NCBI GenBank assembly: GCA_037439425.1
Contig: JBBIWA010000006.1
Coordinates: 1-64,000 of the forward strand
Source: JBBIWA01 sp037439425
GTDB lineage: Bacteria; Acidobacteriota; Blastocatellia; RBC074
Length of the DNA: 64,000 nt
Direction of reading: 5' to 3'
The position numbers were made by a program, and so were the translations under genes. Position 1 is the first letter of the stretch. Every line of letters begins with the position of its first letter. The notes beneath the pieces were generated by a model. It was given only the letters and a program-made list of their open reading frames with translations. It searched no databases and was not told the origin of the DNA. Shown in pieces: positions 8,253 to 18,055 of the stretch.

Positions 8253-8790
8253 CGCCTGTCTGGTTCAGGAGTTGATCTTTTTATTCTCGGTCAGAGTTAG
8301 CATAACTTGCAGTGGAGAAAAAGCTATCACGAAACGCGAGCCTGCGCTAGAGATAGCTATCCAAAAATCGGTTGGCAATTGAAGGCTAGCTCTGTAGTTG
8401 ACCTCAGCACCTGACAACCTTACACTCACTACTGATGCGCCTGGTGAATTGAGCCAATTTATCTGCTGCAGCTCTGGCAGCGTTGGAGGGGGAAATTCCT
8501 GAACAGACTACGCTGCTGGCGGTAATTGCTTGGGCAAATCTGCAACGACTGCTTTGGCGTGTGGCAGATCTGGTTTTGCAAGATGAGTATAGGCGCGAGG
8601 TAGTAATTCTCTGGCGCGACGGGCTTGTGGTGGTTTATCTGGAATCATCACCCAGGCGCCGGGGAGTTACTCAATGTGCGCATAAGCGAAGGATGAGGTC
8701 TCACACCTGGCCAATTGCGCGAAGGAGATCTGATCCTTGGCTCTGTCGCAGGTTTCGGGCATGGAATAAACCAGTAAATGAATACACCGG
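8253..8790. other. Intergenic gap between divergent genes
   Basis: This gap should hold the promoters of the minus-strand propeller operon and the plus-strand BrkB gene. A 103-codon plus-strand frame (8483-8794) overlaps the BrkB start by 4 nt but has no recognisable domain, an Arg-rich, unusual composition and no ribosome site that I can support. I left it out as a gene. Confidence 0.5.
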
Positions 8791-9750
8791 ATGACTGGCA
8801 AGATTGAGACCGCCCCTCTTGCCCAACCCCTTAGGGATGAGCAGCCATCACGAGGTTTGCTTTTTTATCTCCGGGGCAGTTGGCTATTTTTCAAAAAGAT
8901 GTGGCCAGCTCTTTATGATCTGACCACGCCTGAGGTTTACATCTTCGCCTCAGCAATTGCTTTCAACGCTTTGCTCTCTTTCTTCTCCTTTTTCGTCTTG
9001 AGTGGCAGCATTCTGATCAATGTCGCGAGATGGCAGCACGGTTACGAGACGGCCTATCGTTTGATGATGGCGCTAATTCCGGCAGAGTCAGGCTCGCCTT
9101 CAGCACTGCTGTTTCGCAGCCTTGATCAGGTGACGCGCGGCCCGTTCGGCCAGGCCAGTTTGATTTCGATGGCGATTCTGATCTTCTCCAGCTCAGGCGC
9201 TTTTTTACCCTTAGAGATTGCGTTGAATCGCGCCTGGGGGTTTAGGGAACCGCGTGGCATGATCCGGCAGCAACTGACTTATCTTCCCCTGGTGGTCGTC
9301 TGCGGCGCGATCTTCTTATGCTGTGTCGCGCTGGCCAGTATCTGGGACTATGCGCTCGGCGTGCTGTTCAGTGAGTCTATAGCTCGCCAGTTAGCTTTTA
9401 AGTTTGTCGGCGCTTTTACGTCCCTGCCATTCATCGTGCTGACCTTCTTTCTGATCTACTACTGGCTGCCTAATGGCAAGGTGAAAGCGAGCCAGGTCTT
9501 TTTCACCGCCGTGGCGACAGCCGTCTTATGGATACTAGCAACTTTTGTCTACCAACTGCTTCTGCCCATTCTGAATTTCCGTGGCAATTACGGGCAGTTG
9601 TTTTCCATTATGATTGTCGTGATATGGATCTTCATCTCCTCGTTCATCCTCATTCTGGGCGCCAATCTCTCAGCGCATCAGGTCTTGCCACAGGCCTGGA
9701 CCGGCAGATTGCCGCTGCATTTAAGACCCTCTCGGAGTGAGGCTCAGTAA
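8791..9750 (+). CDS. YihY/BrkB family inner-membrane protein
   Basis: A 319-residue integral membrane protein of the YihY/virulence-factor BrkB family. After about 45 soluble residues there are roughly six hydrophobic segments, starting near residue 50 (IFASAIAFNALLSFFSFF) and including a run of residues near 240-290. The family signature of polar residues at the start of the first helix (ASAIAFNAL) and the later LPNGKV turn are both present. The role of the family is not settled; transport has been proposed. It stands alone, with a promoter presumably in the 538-bp upstream gap. The length fits the family. Confidence 0.85.
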   Translation: MTGKIETAPLAQPLRDEQPSRGLLFYLRGSWLFFKKMWPALYDLTTPEVYIFASAIAFNALLSFFSFFVLSGSILINVARWQHGYETAYRLMMALIPAESGSPSALLFRSLDQVTRGPFGQASLISMAILIFSSSGAFLPLEIALNRAWGFREPRGMIRQQLTYLPLVVVCGAIFLCCVALASIWDYALGVLFSESIARQLAFKFVGAFTSLPFIVLTFFLIYYWLPNGKVKASQVFFTAVATAVLWILATFVYQLLLPILNFRGNYGQLFSIMIVVIWIFISSFILILGANLSAHQVLPQAWTGRLPLHLRPSRSEAQ

Positions 9751-9839
9751 GCTGCCTGGCAAGGGTCAACCCTGTATCATTTTTATTATTGTTCTAGCCA
9801 TAAAATCAGCACATCTCAGCAGATAATAAAGAGGGTTTG

Positions 9840-10193
9840 GTGAGGACCTCGGAGAGGAGCAACTATCAAGCCTCCTTTCTGGCACATTTTCCGGCAGGAA
9901 TTATTCTATTGGAACCAGAACTAAAGAAGATGAATCTGCACAGTTTATCTGCGGTATTTTCAGAAATCCAGCGGTGGAAGATGGCTGCGATCGCGGTTAG
10001 CGAAAGCGGTGATATTGTTCTGGCTATTGGCTACGATGGCACGCTCAAAGAATTGCCCAGAGTAGAAGAGATCTGGATGCTGCGTCCTAACACCTGGGTC
10101 AAGCATCTCAGTCGTAGTCAGGTCCGCTCGGAAGCTGAGCTGGCAGAGATTGTCAGAGGGATGATTGGGCCAACTGCTCGCTTGGGCCACTGA
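9840..10193 (+). CDS. Small uncharacterised protein
   Basis: A 117-residue soluble protein not assigned to any family. It has no signal peptide or membrane segment. The centre (about residues 50-90) alternates hydrophobic and charged residues in a way that suggests a small alpha/beta domain, with WKMAAIAVSESGDIVLAIGYDG as a possible pair of strands. A GTG start is chosen because AGAGGG lies 4 nt upstream; a TTG one codon earlier is possible. The gene sits alone between the BrkB gene and the MeaB fusion with more than 250 bp after it. Confidence 0.5.
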   Translation: MRTSERSNYQASFLAHFPAGIILLEPELKKMNLHSLSAVFSEIQRWKMAAIAVSESGDIVLAIGYDGTLKELPRVEEIWMLRPNTWVKHLSRSQVRSEAELAEIVRGMIGPTARLGH

Positions 10194-10464
10194 CGGGCCT
10201 TGCAGGCTTCACCGTTTTGTCTCTTGCCTCCTCCTCAAGAAGTTATCTGCCATCTTGTTATCGGCCTTGCCGCTCCGGCCTGTAAAGCGGAATAGGGATT
10301 TTTCTCTCAAGCCTCAGCTCTGTCTGCATCTATCTGGAATTTAGGCCGATTTGAGGCTATATTTACTTCTCGCTTGACGGCTGCTTGGCTGCTTCGCTGG
10401 CCGGCCGCAGATGGATTGCTGAGAAACCACGAGTGTAGAGGGAAGCGAAATCCTGCCGTAAGAG

Positions 10465-11877
10465 ATGGCTTTTTCCCAAACCCAAATCGAGAGGATTCTC
10501 AGTCGCGATCCGCGCGCGATCGCCCGTGCTATTTCCAAAATCGAAAACGATTTGCCTGAAGCCTCAGAGATCCTCAAGGCGATCTTCGCCAAGACAGGAC
10601 AAGGTGTGGTCATCGGCATCACTGGGGCGCCTGGCGCAGGCAAATCATCGCTCGTTGACAAACTGGCGTTCCACTATCGCTCGCTTGGCAGATCCATCGG
10701 CATCATTGCTGTTGATCCATCGAGCCCCTTTTCCGGTGGCGCACTGCTGGGGGATCGCATTCGCATGCAGACGCTGGCAACGGACCCCAACATTTTCATT
10801 CGCTCAATGGCTACGCGCGGCAACCTGGGCGGATTGGCGCGGGCGACCGTTGATGCGGTTGCGGTTTTGGATGCTGCCGGTTACGATAGGGTACTTGTCG
10901 AGACAGTCGGCGTCGGCCAGGATGAGGTAGACATTGTGAAGACGGCTGATGTCTCGGTGGTGGTGCTCGTGCCGGGGATGGGCGATGACATTCAGGCCAT
11001 CAAAGCGGGCATCATGGAGATCGGTGACGTCTTCGTTATTAACAAAGCTGAGCGCGAAGGCGTTGAACGAACTGAGCGCGAATTGATAACGCTGCTGGAA
11101 ATGGCTTCGCGCCCTGATGGCTGGCAGCCACCGATTGTGCGCACAGTCGCGATCGAGAACCGGGGTATCGCTGAATTGGCACAGGCCATTGAAAGTTACG
11201 CGGCCTTTCACCGAGGAAATCATGCGGCTGCGGCGCGGCGTGCGGCTATAGCGGAGAGTCGGATTGTTGAATTGTTGCGCGACCGATTGCTCAAGCAGGT
11301 TCTGAGCCAGGCGCTCGGCGACGGGCAGCTTCAGCAACTGGCTGTCGAGGTGGCTTCCCGACAACGAGACCCTTATACCGTCGTGGACGAAATCACCAAC
11401 AAAGTGCGGATTGGAAATCTTCAACCAGACTCCACCCCATCTGTGACGAAAATCAGCCACCTGGGTGTGGCAGTCAATGGGCTTGATGAAGCGCTCAGCT
11501 TCTGGCGTGATGGATTGGGGCTAGAGCTAAAAGAGGTTGAGGTGGTTGAGGATCAGGGCGTCCGTGTGGCGATGCTTCCGATCGGCGAGAGCCGCATTGA
11601 ACTGCTTGAAGCAACTGGTGCAGAGACCCCGGTGGGCAAGTTTCTGGCCAAGCGTGGTGCCGGGATGCATCATCTCTGTGTTGAGGTCACAGACATCGCG
11701 GCTAAGCTCAGAGAGCTCAAAGCGCGCGGCGTGCGGTTAATTGATGAGCAACCACGACCTGGCGCAGGCGGTTCGCTGGTGGCCTTCATTCATCCTGCCA
11801 GCACAGGCGGCGTGCTCATCGAACTAGTGGAAAGTCAGAGGCCAGAGGTCGGCGATGAGAGCACCCTCACCATTTGA
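10465..11877 (+). CDS. MeaB GTPase fused to methylmalonyl-CoA epimerase
   Basis: A 470-residue two-domain protein. Residues 1 to about 320 are a MeaB/ArgK-type G3E GTPase, the chaperone that loads and protects B12 in methylmalonyl-CoA mutase: Walker A GAPGAGKSS (54-62), ETVGVGQDE switch region, and NKAE for guanine recognition. From about residue 328 a methylmalonyl-CoA epimerase domain of the vicinal-oxygen-chelate fold begins, with metal ligands in HLGVAV, RIELLE, MHHLCVEV and VLIELVE. So one chain would combine mutase quality control with the epimerase that feeds the mutase its (R)-substrate in propionate or succinyl-CoA metabolism. The mutase itself is not in this window. Both domains look complete, and the reading frame is continuous across the join. 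Confidence 0.92.
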   Translation: MAFSQTQIERILSRDPRAIARAISKIENDLPEASEILKAIFAKTGQGVVIGITGAPGAGKSSLVDKLAFHYRSLGRSIGIIAVDPSSPFSGGALLGDRIRMQTLATDPNIFIRSMATRGNLGGLARATVDAVAVLDAAGYDRVLVETVGVGQDEVDIVKTADVSVVVLVPGMGDDIQAIKAGIMEIGDVFVINKAEREGVERTERELITLLEMASRPDGWQPPIVRTVAIENRGIAELAQAIESYAAFHRGNHAAAARRAAIAESRIVELLRDRLLKQVLSQALGDGQLQQLAVEVASRQRDPYTVVDEITNKVRIGNLQPDSTPSVTKISHLGVAVNGLDEALSFWRDGLGLELKEVEVVEDQGVRVAMLPIGESRIELLEATGAETPVGKFLAKRGAGMHHLCVEVTDIAAKLRELKARGVRLIDEQPRPGAGGSLVAFIHPASTGGVLIELVESQRPEVGDESTLTI

Positions 11878-12082
11878 CCTCTGAGCCCCAGTCTCTGACC
11901 TCCTGTTGACATCCTCTATATCCGAGCTGCGCTATGGATGGAGATTGCGTTAGCGAAACTTGGTTTGAAAAGGCCTGCCTGCCGCGCCAAGCACAGCGCA
12001 GGTGGTCCACCCAAACCTGAGGGCTATGGGTAGGCTCTTCCCGGCGCAGATGATAGAGGCGGATGATAAAAAGGAGACTACA

Positions 12083-13321
12083 TTGAAACCGATCACTAAA
12101 GTTCTCATTGTTATTGTAGCTGTTGCTGCTGTGGCGGCGGCTATCATGCTGGCTCAGATGAAGCTGGGAAAGAGTGAGTCTTTCACCACCCTGACCACAG
12201 CGGAATTGACAGCCATAGCTGATACTCTCTCTGAATCCCAGAAGCGGCAACTAGCGCAAAGCGCTGCACAGCGCAAGGAGATCATCAAAAATGTCAAACA
12301 AATGTACGCGCTAGCCATGGCAGCGCAGGCTGAAGGGTTGGATAAGACTGAGCAATTCAAGCGGCGGCTGGCGCTTTCGATTGCTCAGCTTCTGGCCGCT
12401 GAAGATAGCACGCGCAACCCGCAGGCAGAGATCCACCAAGCGGAACGCGACACTTATCTCGCCGCCCACGCTAGGGATTTTGAGGAGGACCTCAAGCTCG
12501 TTACGGGAAGTGAGAAACCAACTCCGGAACAAATCGAAACGCTGAAGAGGCAGTGGGCAGAGCTGAGGTTGCGCGCTGAACGTGCTCGCAAAGCTGGGCT
12601 GGAGAAAGACGCTGCAGTGACAGTCAAACTCAGATTCCAAAAGGCTCAGGAATTGGCCCGTGCCTATACACAATCGCTGCAAGAGAAGTTGAAACCTTCG
12701 CCGGAGGAACTCAAGAAATACTTTGAGCAGCATCCGGAAGCCGACCTGGAGAGAATCAAAAAGCGCGCGGAAGAAGTTCTCGCCCGTGTCAAGAGGGGAG
12801 AAGACTTCGCTACACTGGCTCAACAGTTCTCCGACGACAAAGTCTCGGGTGAGAAAGGGGGCGATTTGGGCTGGTTCGAGAGAGGAAAAATGGTCCAGGA
12901 GTTCGAGGATGCAGCTTTTGCTTTGCAACCCGGCCAAACGAGTGAGCTGGTAAAGTCCCAGTTCGGTTTCCACATTATCAAGCTCGAAGACCGTCGCATA
13001 GTCGCGAAAAAGGAGGGAAAAGTAAAGCCCTCACCGACGCCAGCCACCCAGAGCAGTCCAGAACCAGCGGGGCCCAAAGAAGAGGTCAAAGCACGCCATA
13101 TCCTGATTAGCACCCAGGAAGCCGAGGGGATTGAGCAGATGTTGACCCAGCAAAAGGTCCAGCGTGCCATTGAAGATGCCACACTCAAATATCAGGTTAG
13201 CGCGCCGGAAGATTTCCCGGTCAATGTCGCTGGAGTCTCTGGCAACCGAGGATTAAGATTACCGCGCCTGGGCGGCGGGCAGGGTGGTTTTATGGCTCCC
13301 ATTATTCCAGACAAGAAATAA
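12083..13321 (+). CDS. Exported parvulin-type peptidyl-prolyl isomerase
   Basis: A 412-residue envelope protein of the PpiC/SurA class that should assist folding of exported proteins. The TTG start follows AAGGAG with a 6-nt spacer and gives a single N-terminal hydrophobic helix (residues 5-24); the longer upstream frame lacks support. A charged helical region follows, then a parvulin core at about 222-305 with GGDLGWFERGKMVQEFE and the closing FGFHIIKLED. The usual first strand (ARHILI) is missing ahead of this core, but VKARHILIST appears about 50 residues after it, followed by a proline/glycine-rich end. This could be a permuted or rearranged parvulin. It stands upstream of the MTA phosphorylase gene by 69 bp. 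Confidence 0.82.
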   Translation: MKPITKVLIVIVAVAAVAAAIMLAQMKLGKSESFTTLTTAELTAIADTLSESQKRQLAQSAAQRKEIIKNVKQMYALAMAAQAEGLDKTEQFKRRLALSIAQLLAAEDSTRNPQAEIHQAERDTYLAAHARDFEEDLKLVTGSEKPTPEQIETLKRQWAELRLRAERARKAGLEKDAAVTVKLRFQKAQELARAYTQSLQEKLKPSPEELKKYFEQHPEADLERIKKRAEEVLARVKRGEDFATLAQQFSDDKVSGEKGGDLGWFERGKMVQEFEDAAFALQPGQTSELVKSQFGFHIIKLEDRRIVAKKEGKVKPSPTPATQSSPEPAGPKEEVKARHILISTQEAEGIEQMLTQQKVQRAIEDATLKYQVSAPEDFPVNVAGVSGNRGLRLPRLGGGQGGFMAPIIPDKK

Positions 13322-13390
13322 AAGTGGTGGGCGCCAGACTCTGAGTAACCTCTGATACCTCTCACCAAACACCTGAAAGAAGGAGGCTGG

Positions 13391-14269
<879 letters not shown>

Positions 14270-14315
14270 AAGTAGCGGGTTCGCTCCTCACTTATTGCTT
14301 ATTCACGGTGTTGCG

Positions 14316-14825
14316 ATGAGGTCCCAATCGAATCTCGCCATTTCAATTCTTTTCGCGCTGGCACTGGCAGGCGTGAGCACGCTGGCAGGCGCTCGCACCG
14401 CAGACTGTCTCCACAACTTCTGTTTGCGCGTTTCTCTCAGTTCAGTGCAACAAAATGTCGGTCGCGGCCCGATCACCACGATGCGTGACCCGGAGCTGGA
14501 AAAGCAGTACGAGAAAAGCCTCGAAGCGGCTCGCTTCTACCTTGAGCGCAGGCTGGACAAAAAAGACAAGGAGAGCTCCGCTGCCAGACTCAAAGCCATT
14601 CAGGACCGCTTGCTCGAAATCCTGGATGTTTATCCCCAATTCTCCAAAATCGATCAGGTCTACTTCTTGCTCGGCGAATCTTACTATCGTGGTGGGGAGA
14701 GGGACAAAGCGATTGAGTATCTGAGCAAGGTGGTGAGCGAATTTCCAGAGAGCAAGGTCTCCAAGGAAGCGAAGAAACGTCTGGATGAGCTGCAGCCTCA
14801 AAAGGAATCGAAGAAGGAGTCTTGA
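14316..14825 (+). CDS. Exported TPR protein, BamD-like
   Basis: A 169-residue exported protein. The ATG at 14316 gives a signal peptide (residues 1-25, ending in TLAGARTA); the longer frame would overlap the preceding gene and start without reason. The mature part holds helical TPR-like repeats, best seen at VYFLLGESYYRGGERDKAIEYLSKVVSEFP, the pattern of BamD/YfiO and tol-pal system proteins. It is short for BamD (about 240 residues) and has no lipobox cysteine, so it is probably a periplasmic TPR adaptor rather than the outer-membrane assembly lipoprotein itself. Its stop overlaps the next start in TGATG, indicating coupling with the PfkB kinase. Confidence 0.7.
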   Translation: MRSQSNLAISILFALALAGVSTLAGARTADCLHNFCLRVSLSSVQQNVGRGPITTMRDPELEKQYEKSLEAARFYLERRLDKKDKESSAARLKAIQDRLLEILDVYPQFSKIDQVYFLLGESYYRGGERDKAIEYLSKVVSEFPESKVSKEAKKRLDELQPQKESKKES

Positions 14826-15730
14826 TGTCATTGCTGGTTGTTGGATCGGTCGCCCTGGATTCGGTCCGCACTCCCTTCGGCTACCGCGAGCGCAGTCTGG
14901 GTGGAGCGGCCACGCACTTTTCCGTCGCGGCGTCTTTCTTTACTGATGTCTCGGTAGTGGCAGTTGTCGGAGATGATTTTACTGAGGAAGACGAAGCGGT
15001 TTTTCGCGAGCGCAACATCAACACTGAAAATCTGCAACGCATCCCTGACGGAAAGACATTCCGTTGGATTGCTGAATATGGGTTCGATCTCAATACGGCC
15101 AGGACGATTGATACTGAGCTGAACGTTTTTGCCAACTTCAAGCCGCAACTTTCAGAGGCAGCCAGGCGCGCGCCCTTTCTTTTTCTCGCCAATATCCAAC
15201 CTGAACTTCAGCGCGAGGTGCGCCAGCAGGTGGCAGCGCGCTTTGTGGCGATGGACACGATGAATTATTGGATCGAGCGCACCCGCGATGAACTGCTCAA
15301 GACTATCGCAGTCGTAGATGCATTGATCATCAACGACGCAGAGGCGCGGGAGCTGGCCGGGGAGCCAAACCTGATTCGCGCAGCGCGCAAGATTCTGGAA
15401 CTCGGTCCGCGGATGCTTGTAGTCAAGCGTGGTGAATACGGTGCTGCCTTGTTCACCAACCATTCGTACTTCGCCACCCCAGCCTTTCCGCTCGAAAACG
15501 TCTTCGATCCGACAGGCGCAGGCGACAGTTTTGCCGGCGGCTTTATGGGTTATCTGGCCCAGGCTGGCAAGATTGATAACCACACACTGCGTCGCGCCAT
15601 CATCTGCGGTTCGGTCATGGCTTCCTTCAATTGCGAGGAATTCAGTTGTGACCGCTTGCGCCGGCTAACGCCCGGAGAGATCCAGGCTCGCTTCCATGAG
15701 TTCAAAGAGTTCACGCATTTCGAGATTTAG
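14825..15730 (+). CDS. PfkB-family carbohydrate or nucleoside kinase
   Basis: A 301-residue cytosolic kinase of the ribokinase/PfkB family. It has the N-terminal GGAATHFSVAA segment, a lid region, and the C-terminal DPTGAGDSFAGG motif with the catalytic Asp and anion hole. Substrates in the family include ribose, adenosine, fructose phosphates and others; the sequence does not decide among them. The neighbouring MTA phosphorylase makes a nucleoside-salvage role tempting but unproven. The ATG overlaps the stop of the TPR gene by one base; a TTG one codon earlier is possible. Confidence 0.85.
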   Translation: MSLLVVGSVALDSVRTPFGYRERSLGGAATHFSVAASFFTDVSVVAVVGDDFTEEDEAVFRERNINTENLQRIPDGKTFRWIAEYGFDLNTARTIDTELNVFANFKPQLSEAARRAPFLFLANIQPELQREVRQQVAARFVAMDTMNYWIERTRDELLKTIAVVDALIINDAEARELAGEPNLIRAARKILELGPRMLVVKRGEYGAALFTNHSYFATPAFPLENVFDPTGAGDSFAGGFMGYLAQAGKIDNHTLRRAIICGSVMASFNCEEFSCDRLRRLTPGEIQARFHEFKEFTHFEI

Positions 15731-15852
15731 TCATTGGTCAGTGGTCATTAGTAGTCAGTAGTCCACTCCGGTTTTCGACAATCATTTACTGACTGCTAGC
15801 TACTGGTCATCGGCAAGAAGCAAGGGGCTAGTGGCCAGGGACGGGTGAGGCT
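15731..15852. repeat. Degenerate GTCAGTAGTC-type repeats in intergenic DNA
   Basis: The gap before dapF is built from imperfect repeats such as TCATTGGTCAGTGGTCATTA and AGTAGTCAGTAGTCC. A similar stretch (TCAGTCATCAGTTTTCAGGC) occurs at about 60844-60877. These look like expanded simple-sequence filler; no gene or binding site can be named. Confidence 0.5.
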
Positions 15853-16740
15853 ATGCGCTTTCATAAATTCCAGGCCCTCGGTAATGATTTCCTGATCGCA
15901 CACGAAGCTGACTTGCGGTCAGTAACGGCTGACTTTGGCGAGCTTGCACGCCGCATCTGTGATCGCCACTTCGGCGCAGGAGCAGACGGCTTGGAAGTGC
16001 TGCTCGAGCGCCCGTTGGTATCCGGTGCCGATTTTGAGGTGCGGCTCTTCAACGCTGATGGTGGAGAGACGCCGATCTCTGGTAATGGCACGCGCTGTGT
16101 TGCGGCCTATCTGTTTCTCAACGAAGGGTGGAGCAAGCCGACCATAACGATTGGGACGGGCGCCGGGATCAAGCGCCTGAAGCTGATCAAACGCGATGGG
16201 GGGCAATTTGTCTTTGAGACCGAAATGGGTACGCCGCGGTTTCGTAGCGAAGAGATCCCTGTGATTCTTCCTGCTCCTGCTGAGCGCGTAATCAAACAGA
16301 AGCTCGAGGTCGCAGGAGACGAGATCGAGTTCACCGCTGTTTCGATGGGCAATCCCCACTGTGGTATCTTCGTGGCCGACTTCTCAGCCTTCGACTGGCG
16401 AACTCTCGGCGCAGCTATCGAAGGGCATCCTGCCTTTCCTGAACGCACTAATGTCGAGTTCATTCGCGTCATCAATCAGACCGCAATCGAGGCCCGCTTC
16501 TGGGAGCGGGGGGTCGGCGAGACTCTGGCTTCGGGCACTGGCGCGTGTGCGGCTGCGCTCGCGGCCATGCTCAATGGCTTAACCGAGCGCTGCCTCGAAG
16601 TGCATACCGTGGCCGGCGCGCTGATGGTGGAGTGGCGTGCCGATGGGATGGTCATGCAAACAGGCCCGGCGCAAGCAGTCTATTGGGGCGAATGGCTTGG
16701 GGAACTGGCAACCTCTCGTCCAGGAGGGAACAATGAGTGA
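15853..16740 (+). CDS. dapF: Diaminopimelate epimerase
   Basis: A 295-residue enzyme that converts LL- to meso-diaminopimelate, for lysine and for peptidoglycan cross-linking. Both catalytic cysteines are present: one in SGNGTRC (about residue 82) and the other in GTGACAAA (about residue 233), and the HKFQALGNDF start is the family's standard N-terminus. Length is normal. It ends inside the start of cutA (ATGAGTGA overlap), so the two are probably co-translated although their functions are not linked. The presence of this gene implies a meso-diaminopimelate-type wall. Confidence 0.95.
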   Translation: MRFHKFQALGNDFLIAHEADLRSVTADFGELARRICDRHFGAGADGLEVLLERPLVSGADFEVRLFNADGGETPISGNGTRCVAAYLFLNEGWSKPTITIGTGAGIKRLKLIKRDGGQFVFETEMGTPRFRSEEIPVILPAPAERVIKQKLEVAGDEIEFTAVSMGNPHCGIFVADFSAFDWRTLGAAIEGHPAFPERTNVEFIRVINQTAIEARFWERGVGETLASGTGACAAALAAMLNGLTERCLEVHTVAGALMVEWRADGMVMQTGPAQAVYWGEWLGELATSRPGGNNE

Positions 16741-17059
16741 AGCGATTGTTGTCATCACCACTACAGAAACAGCAAAGGATGGAGAATGGCTGGCTCACCT
16801 GCTGGTTGAACATGAACTGGCTGCCTGTGTTCAGGTCTTACCACCGATGACTTCCATTTACCGCTGGCAAGATCATATAGAGCGCGCCAGTGAGACGCTG
16901 TTGCTGATCAAAACAGTACGTCATCTCTATCCCGAAGTGGAGGCTGCAATTAAGCAACATCATCACTACCAAACGCCAGAGATCATCGCGCTTCCCATCG
17001 AGGCCGGTTCGACCGACTATCTGGCTTGGCTCGCTGGTGCCGTCAAACCGCGAGCTTAA
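16733..17059 (+). CDS. cutA: CutA divalent-ion tolerance protein
   Basis: A 108-residue CutA1 protein, a small trimeric ferredoxin-like protein named for copper tolerance in E. coli though its molecular role is unclear. The family features are present: TTTETAKDGEWLAHLLVEHELAACVQ at the N-terminus, IYRWQDHIE in the middle and TPEIIALPIEAGSTDYLAWL near the end. The ATG lies within the last codons of dapF with GGAGGG just upstream; the longer frame running back into dapF is not credible. Length matches the family. Confidence 0.92.
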   Translation: MSEAIVVITTTETAKDGEWLAHLLVEHELAACVQVLPPMTSIYRWQDHIERASETLLLIKTVRHLYPEVEAAIKQHHHYQTPEIIALPIEAGSTDYLAWLAGAVKPRA

Positions 17060-17168
17060 GGCCTGACTCCAAGATGAACCCCGAGCTAGAGAAGGTATGC
17101 CTACAACCTCCGGGGAGCATTTTTAATCTTTCACTTCAGCCTTTGCTACCTCACCCAGTCCATCTAGC

Positions 17169-17199
17169 TTGAAAAACGCTGCTAGTTTTGTGGTAAAGT
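17169..17199 (+). promoter_or_regulatory. Possible sigma-70 promoter for the two-component genes
   Basis: TTGAAA and TAAAGT are spaced by 19 nt, about 56 nt before the response-regulator ATG. Spacing is longer than ideal, so this is a weak call. Confidence 0.3.
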
Positions 17200-17255
17200 A
17201 GTCCTGAATTGAACCCTATTAACAATTAGATTTTCTAGATTTCAGGAGTTTGGCA

Positions 17256-17966
17256 ATGAGTACTCGTGTCTTAATTATCGAAGACGAGCAAAAGATGGCC
17301 GACATGCTCAAGCGTGGCCTCGAAGAAGAAGGGATGAGGGTCGAGCTAGCTTACGACGGAGAAACAGGGCTGCAGGCCGGGAAAGCAGGCAAGTATGACA
17401 TCATCATTCTCGATCTTACGTTGCCGGGGCGCGACGGACTTGAGGTGGCGCGTGAGCTGCGTGCAGCCGAGATCAAGGTGCCTATCTTGATTCTGACGGC
17501 GCGCGACACAACCGAGATGAAGGTTAAAGGGCTAGATAGTGGGGCTGACGATTACCTGACCAAGCCTTTCGCCTTCGCTGAGATGCTGGCAAGGATTCGC
17601 GCCCTGCTGCGCCGTTCGCAGGAAGATACGACGAAACTTCAGGTCGGTGATCTGGTGCTGGATCTAATTACTCGGCGCGCCACGCGCGCGGGGAAAGAGG
17701 TTCAGCTTACGGGCAAAGAGTTCGCGCTGCTGGAATTCTTCATGCGGCATCCGGATGAGATCCTCTCACGCGAACTGCTTTCGGAGAAAGTCTGGGCGGA
17801 GACCTTCGACACGCTGACCAATGTGATTGATGTTTACATTAACTACCTGCGGAATAAGATTGACCGTCAGTTTGAACCCAAACTGATCCACACGGTACGG
17901 GGTGTGGGTTATATGCTCAAAACGCCAGAGGTGCCGTCGCGGCTGGTCTCAGAATCAACCGCTTGA
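17256..17966 (+). CDS. OmpR/PhoB-family response regulator
   Basis: A 236-residue transcriptional regulator with an N-terminal receiver domain (phospho-acceptor Asp53 in ILDLTLPGRDG, conserved Thr in LTARD and Lys in LTKPF) and a C-terminal winged-helix DNA-binding domain ending in HTVRGVGYML. It resembles the CusR/QseB/MprA branch. The ATG follows CAGGAGTT with a 5-nt spacer; the TTG two codons earlier is less likely. Its stop overlaps the possible TTG start of the sensor kinase, so it forms one operon with that kinase. No target gene can be assigned from the neighbourhood. Confidence 0.92.
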   Translation: MSTRVLIIEDEQKMADMLKRGLEEEGMRVELAYDGETGLQAGKAGKYDIIILDLTLPGRDGLEVARELRAAEIKVPILILTARDTTEMKVKGLDSGADDYLTKPFAFAEMLARIRALLRRSQEDTTKLQVGDLVLDLITRRATRAGKEVQLTGKEFALLEFFMRHPDEILSRELLSEKVWAETFDTLTNVIDVYINYLRNKIDRQFEPKLIHTVRGVGYMLKTPEVPSRLVSESTA

Positions 17967-18055
17967 GCGCTACTGGCCAAGAGCACATAAGGGGCGCGGT
18001 TCCCCACTCGGACTGCTGCTTTCTTTATCAGGTCATTCATCCTGCCCCTGAAGGA

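Noticed and set aside
8483..8794. 103-residue gene overlapping the BrkB start
   Set aside because: Arg-rich with no family features or ribosome site; overlap by 4 nt alone is not enough.
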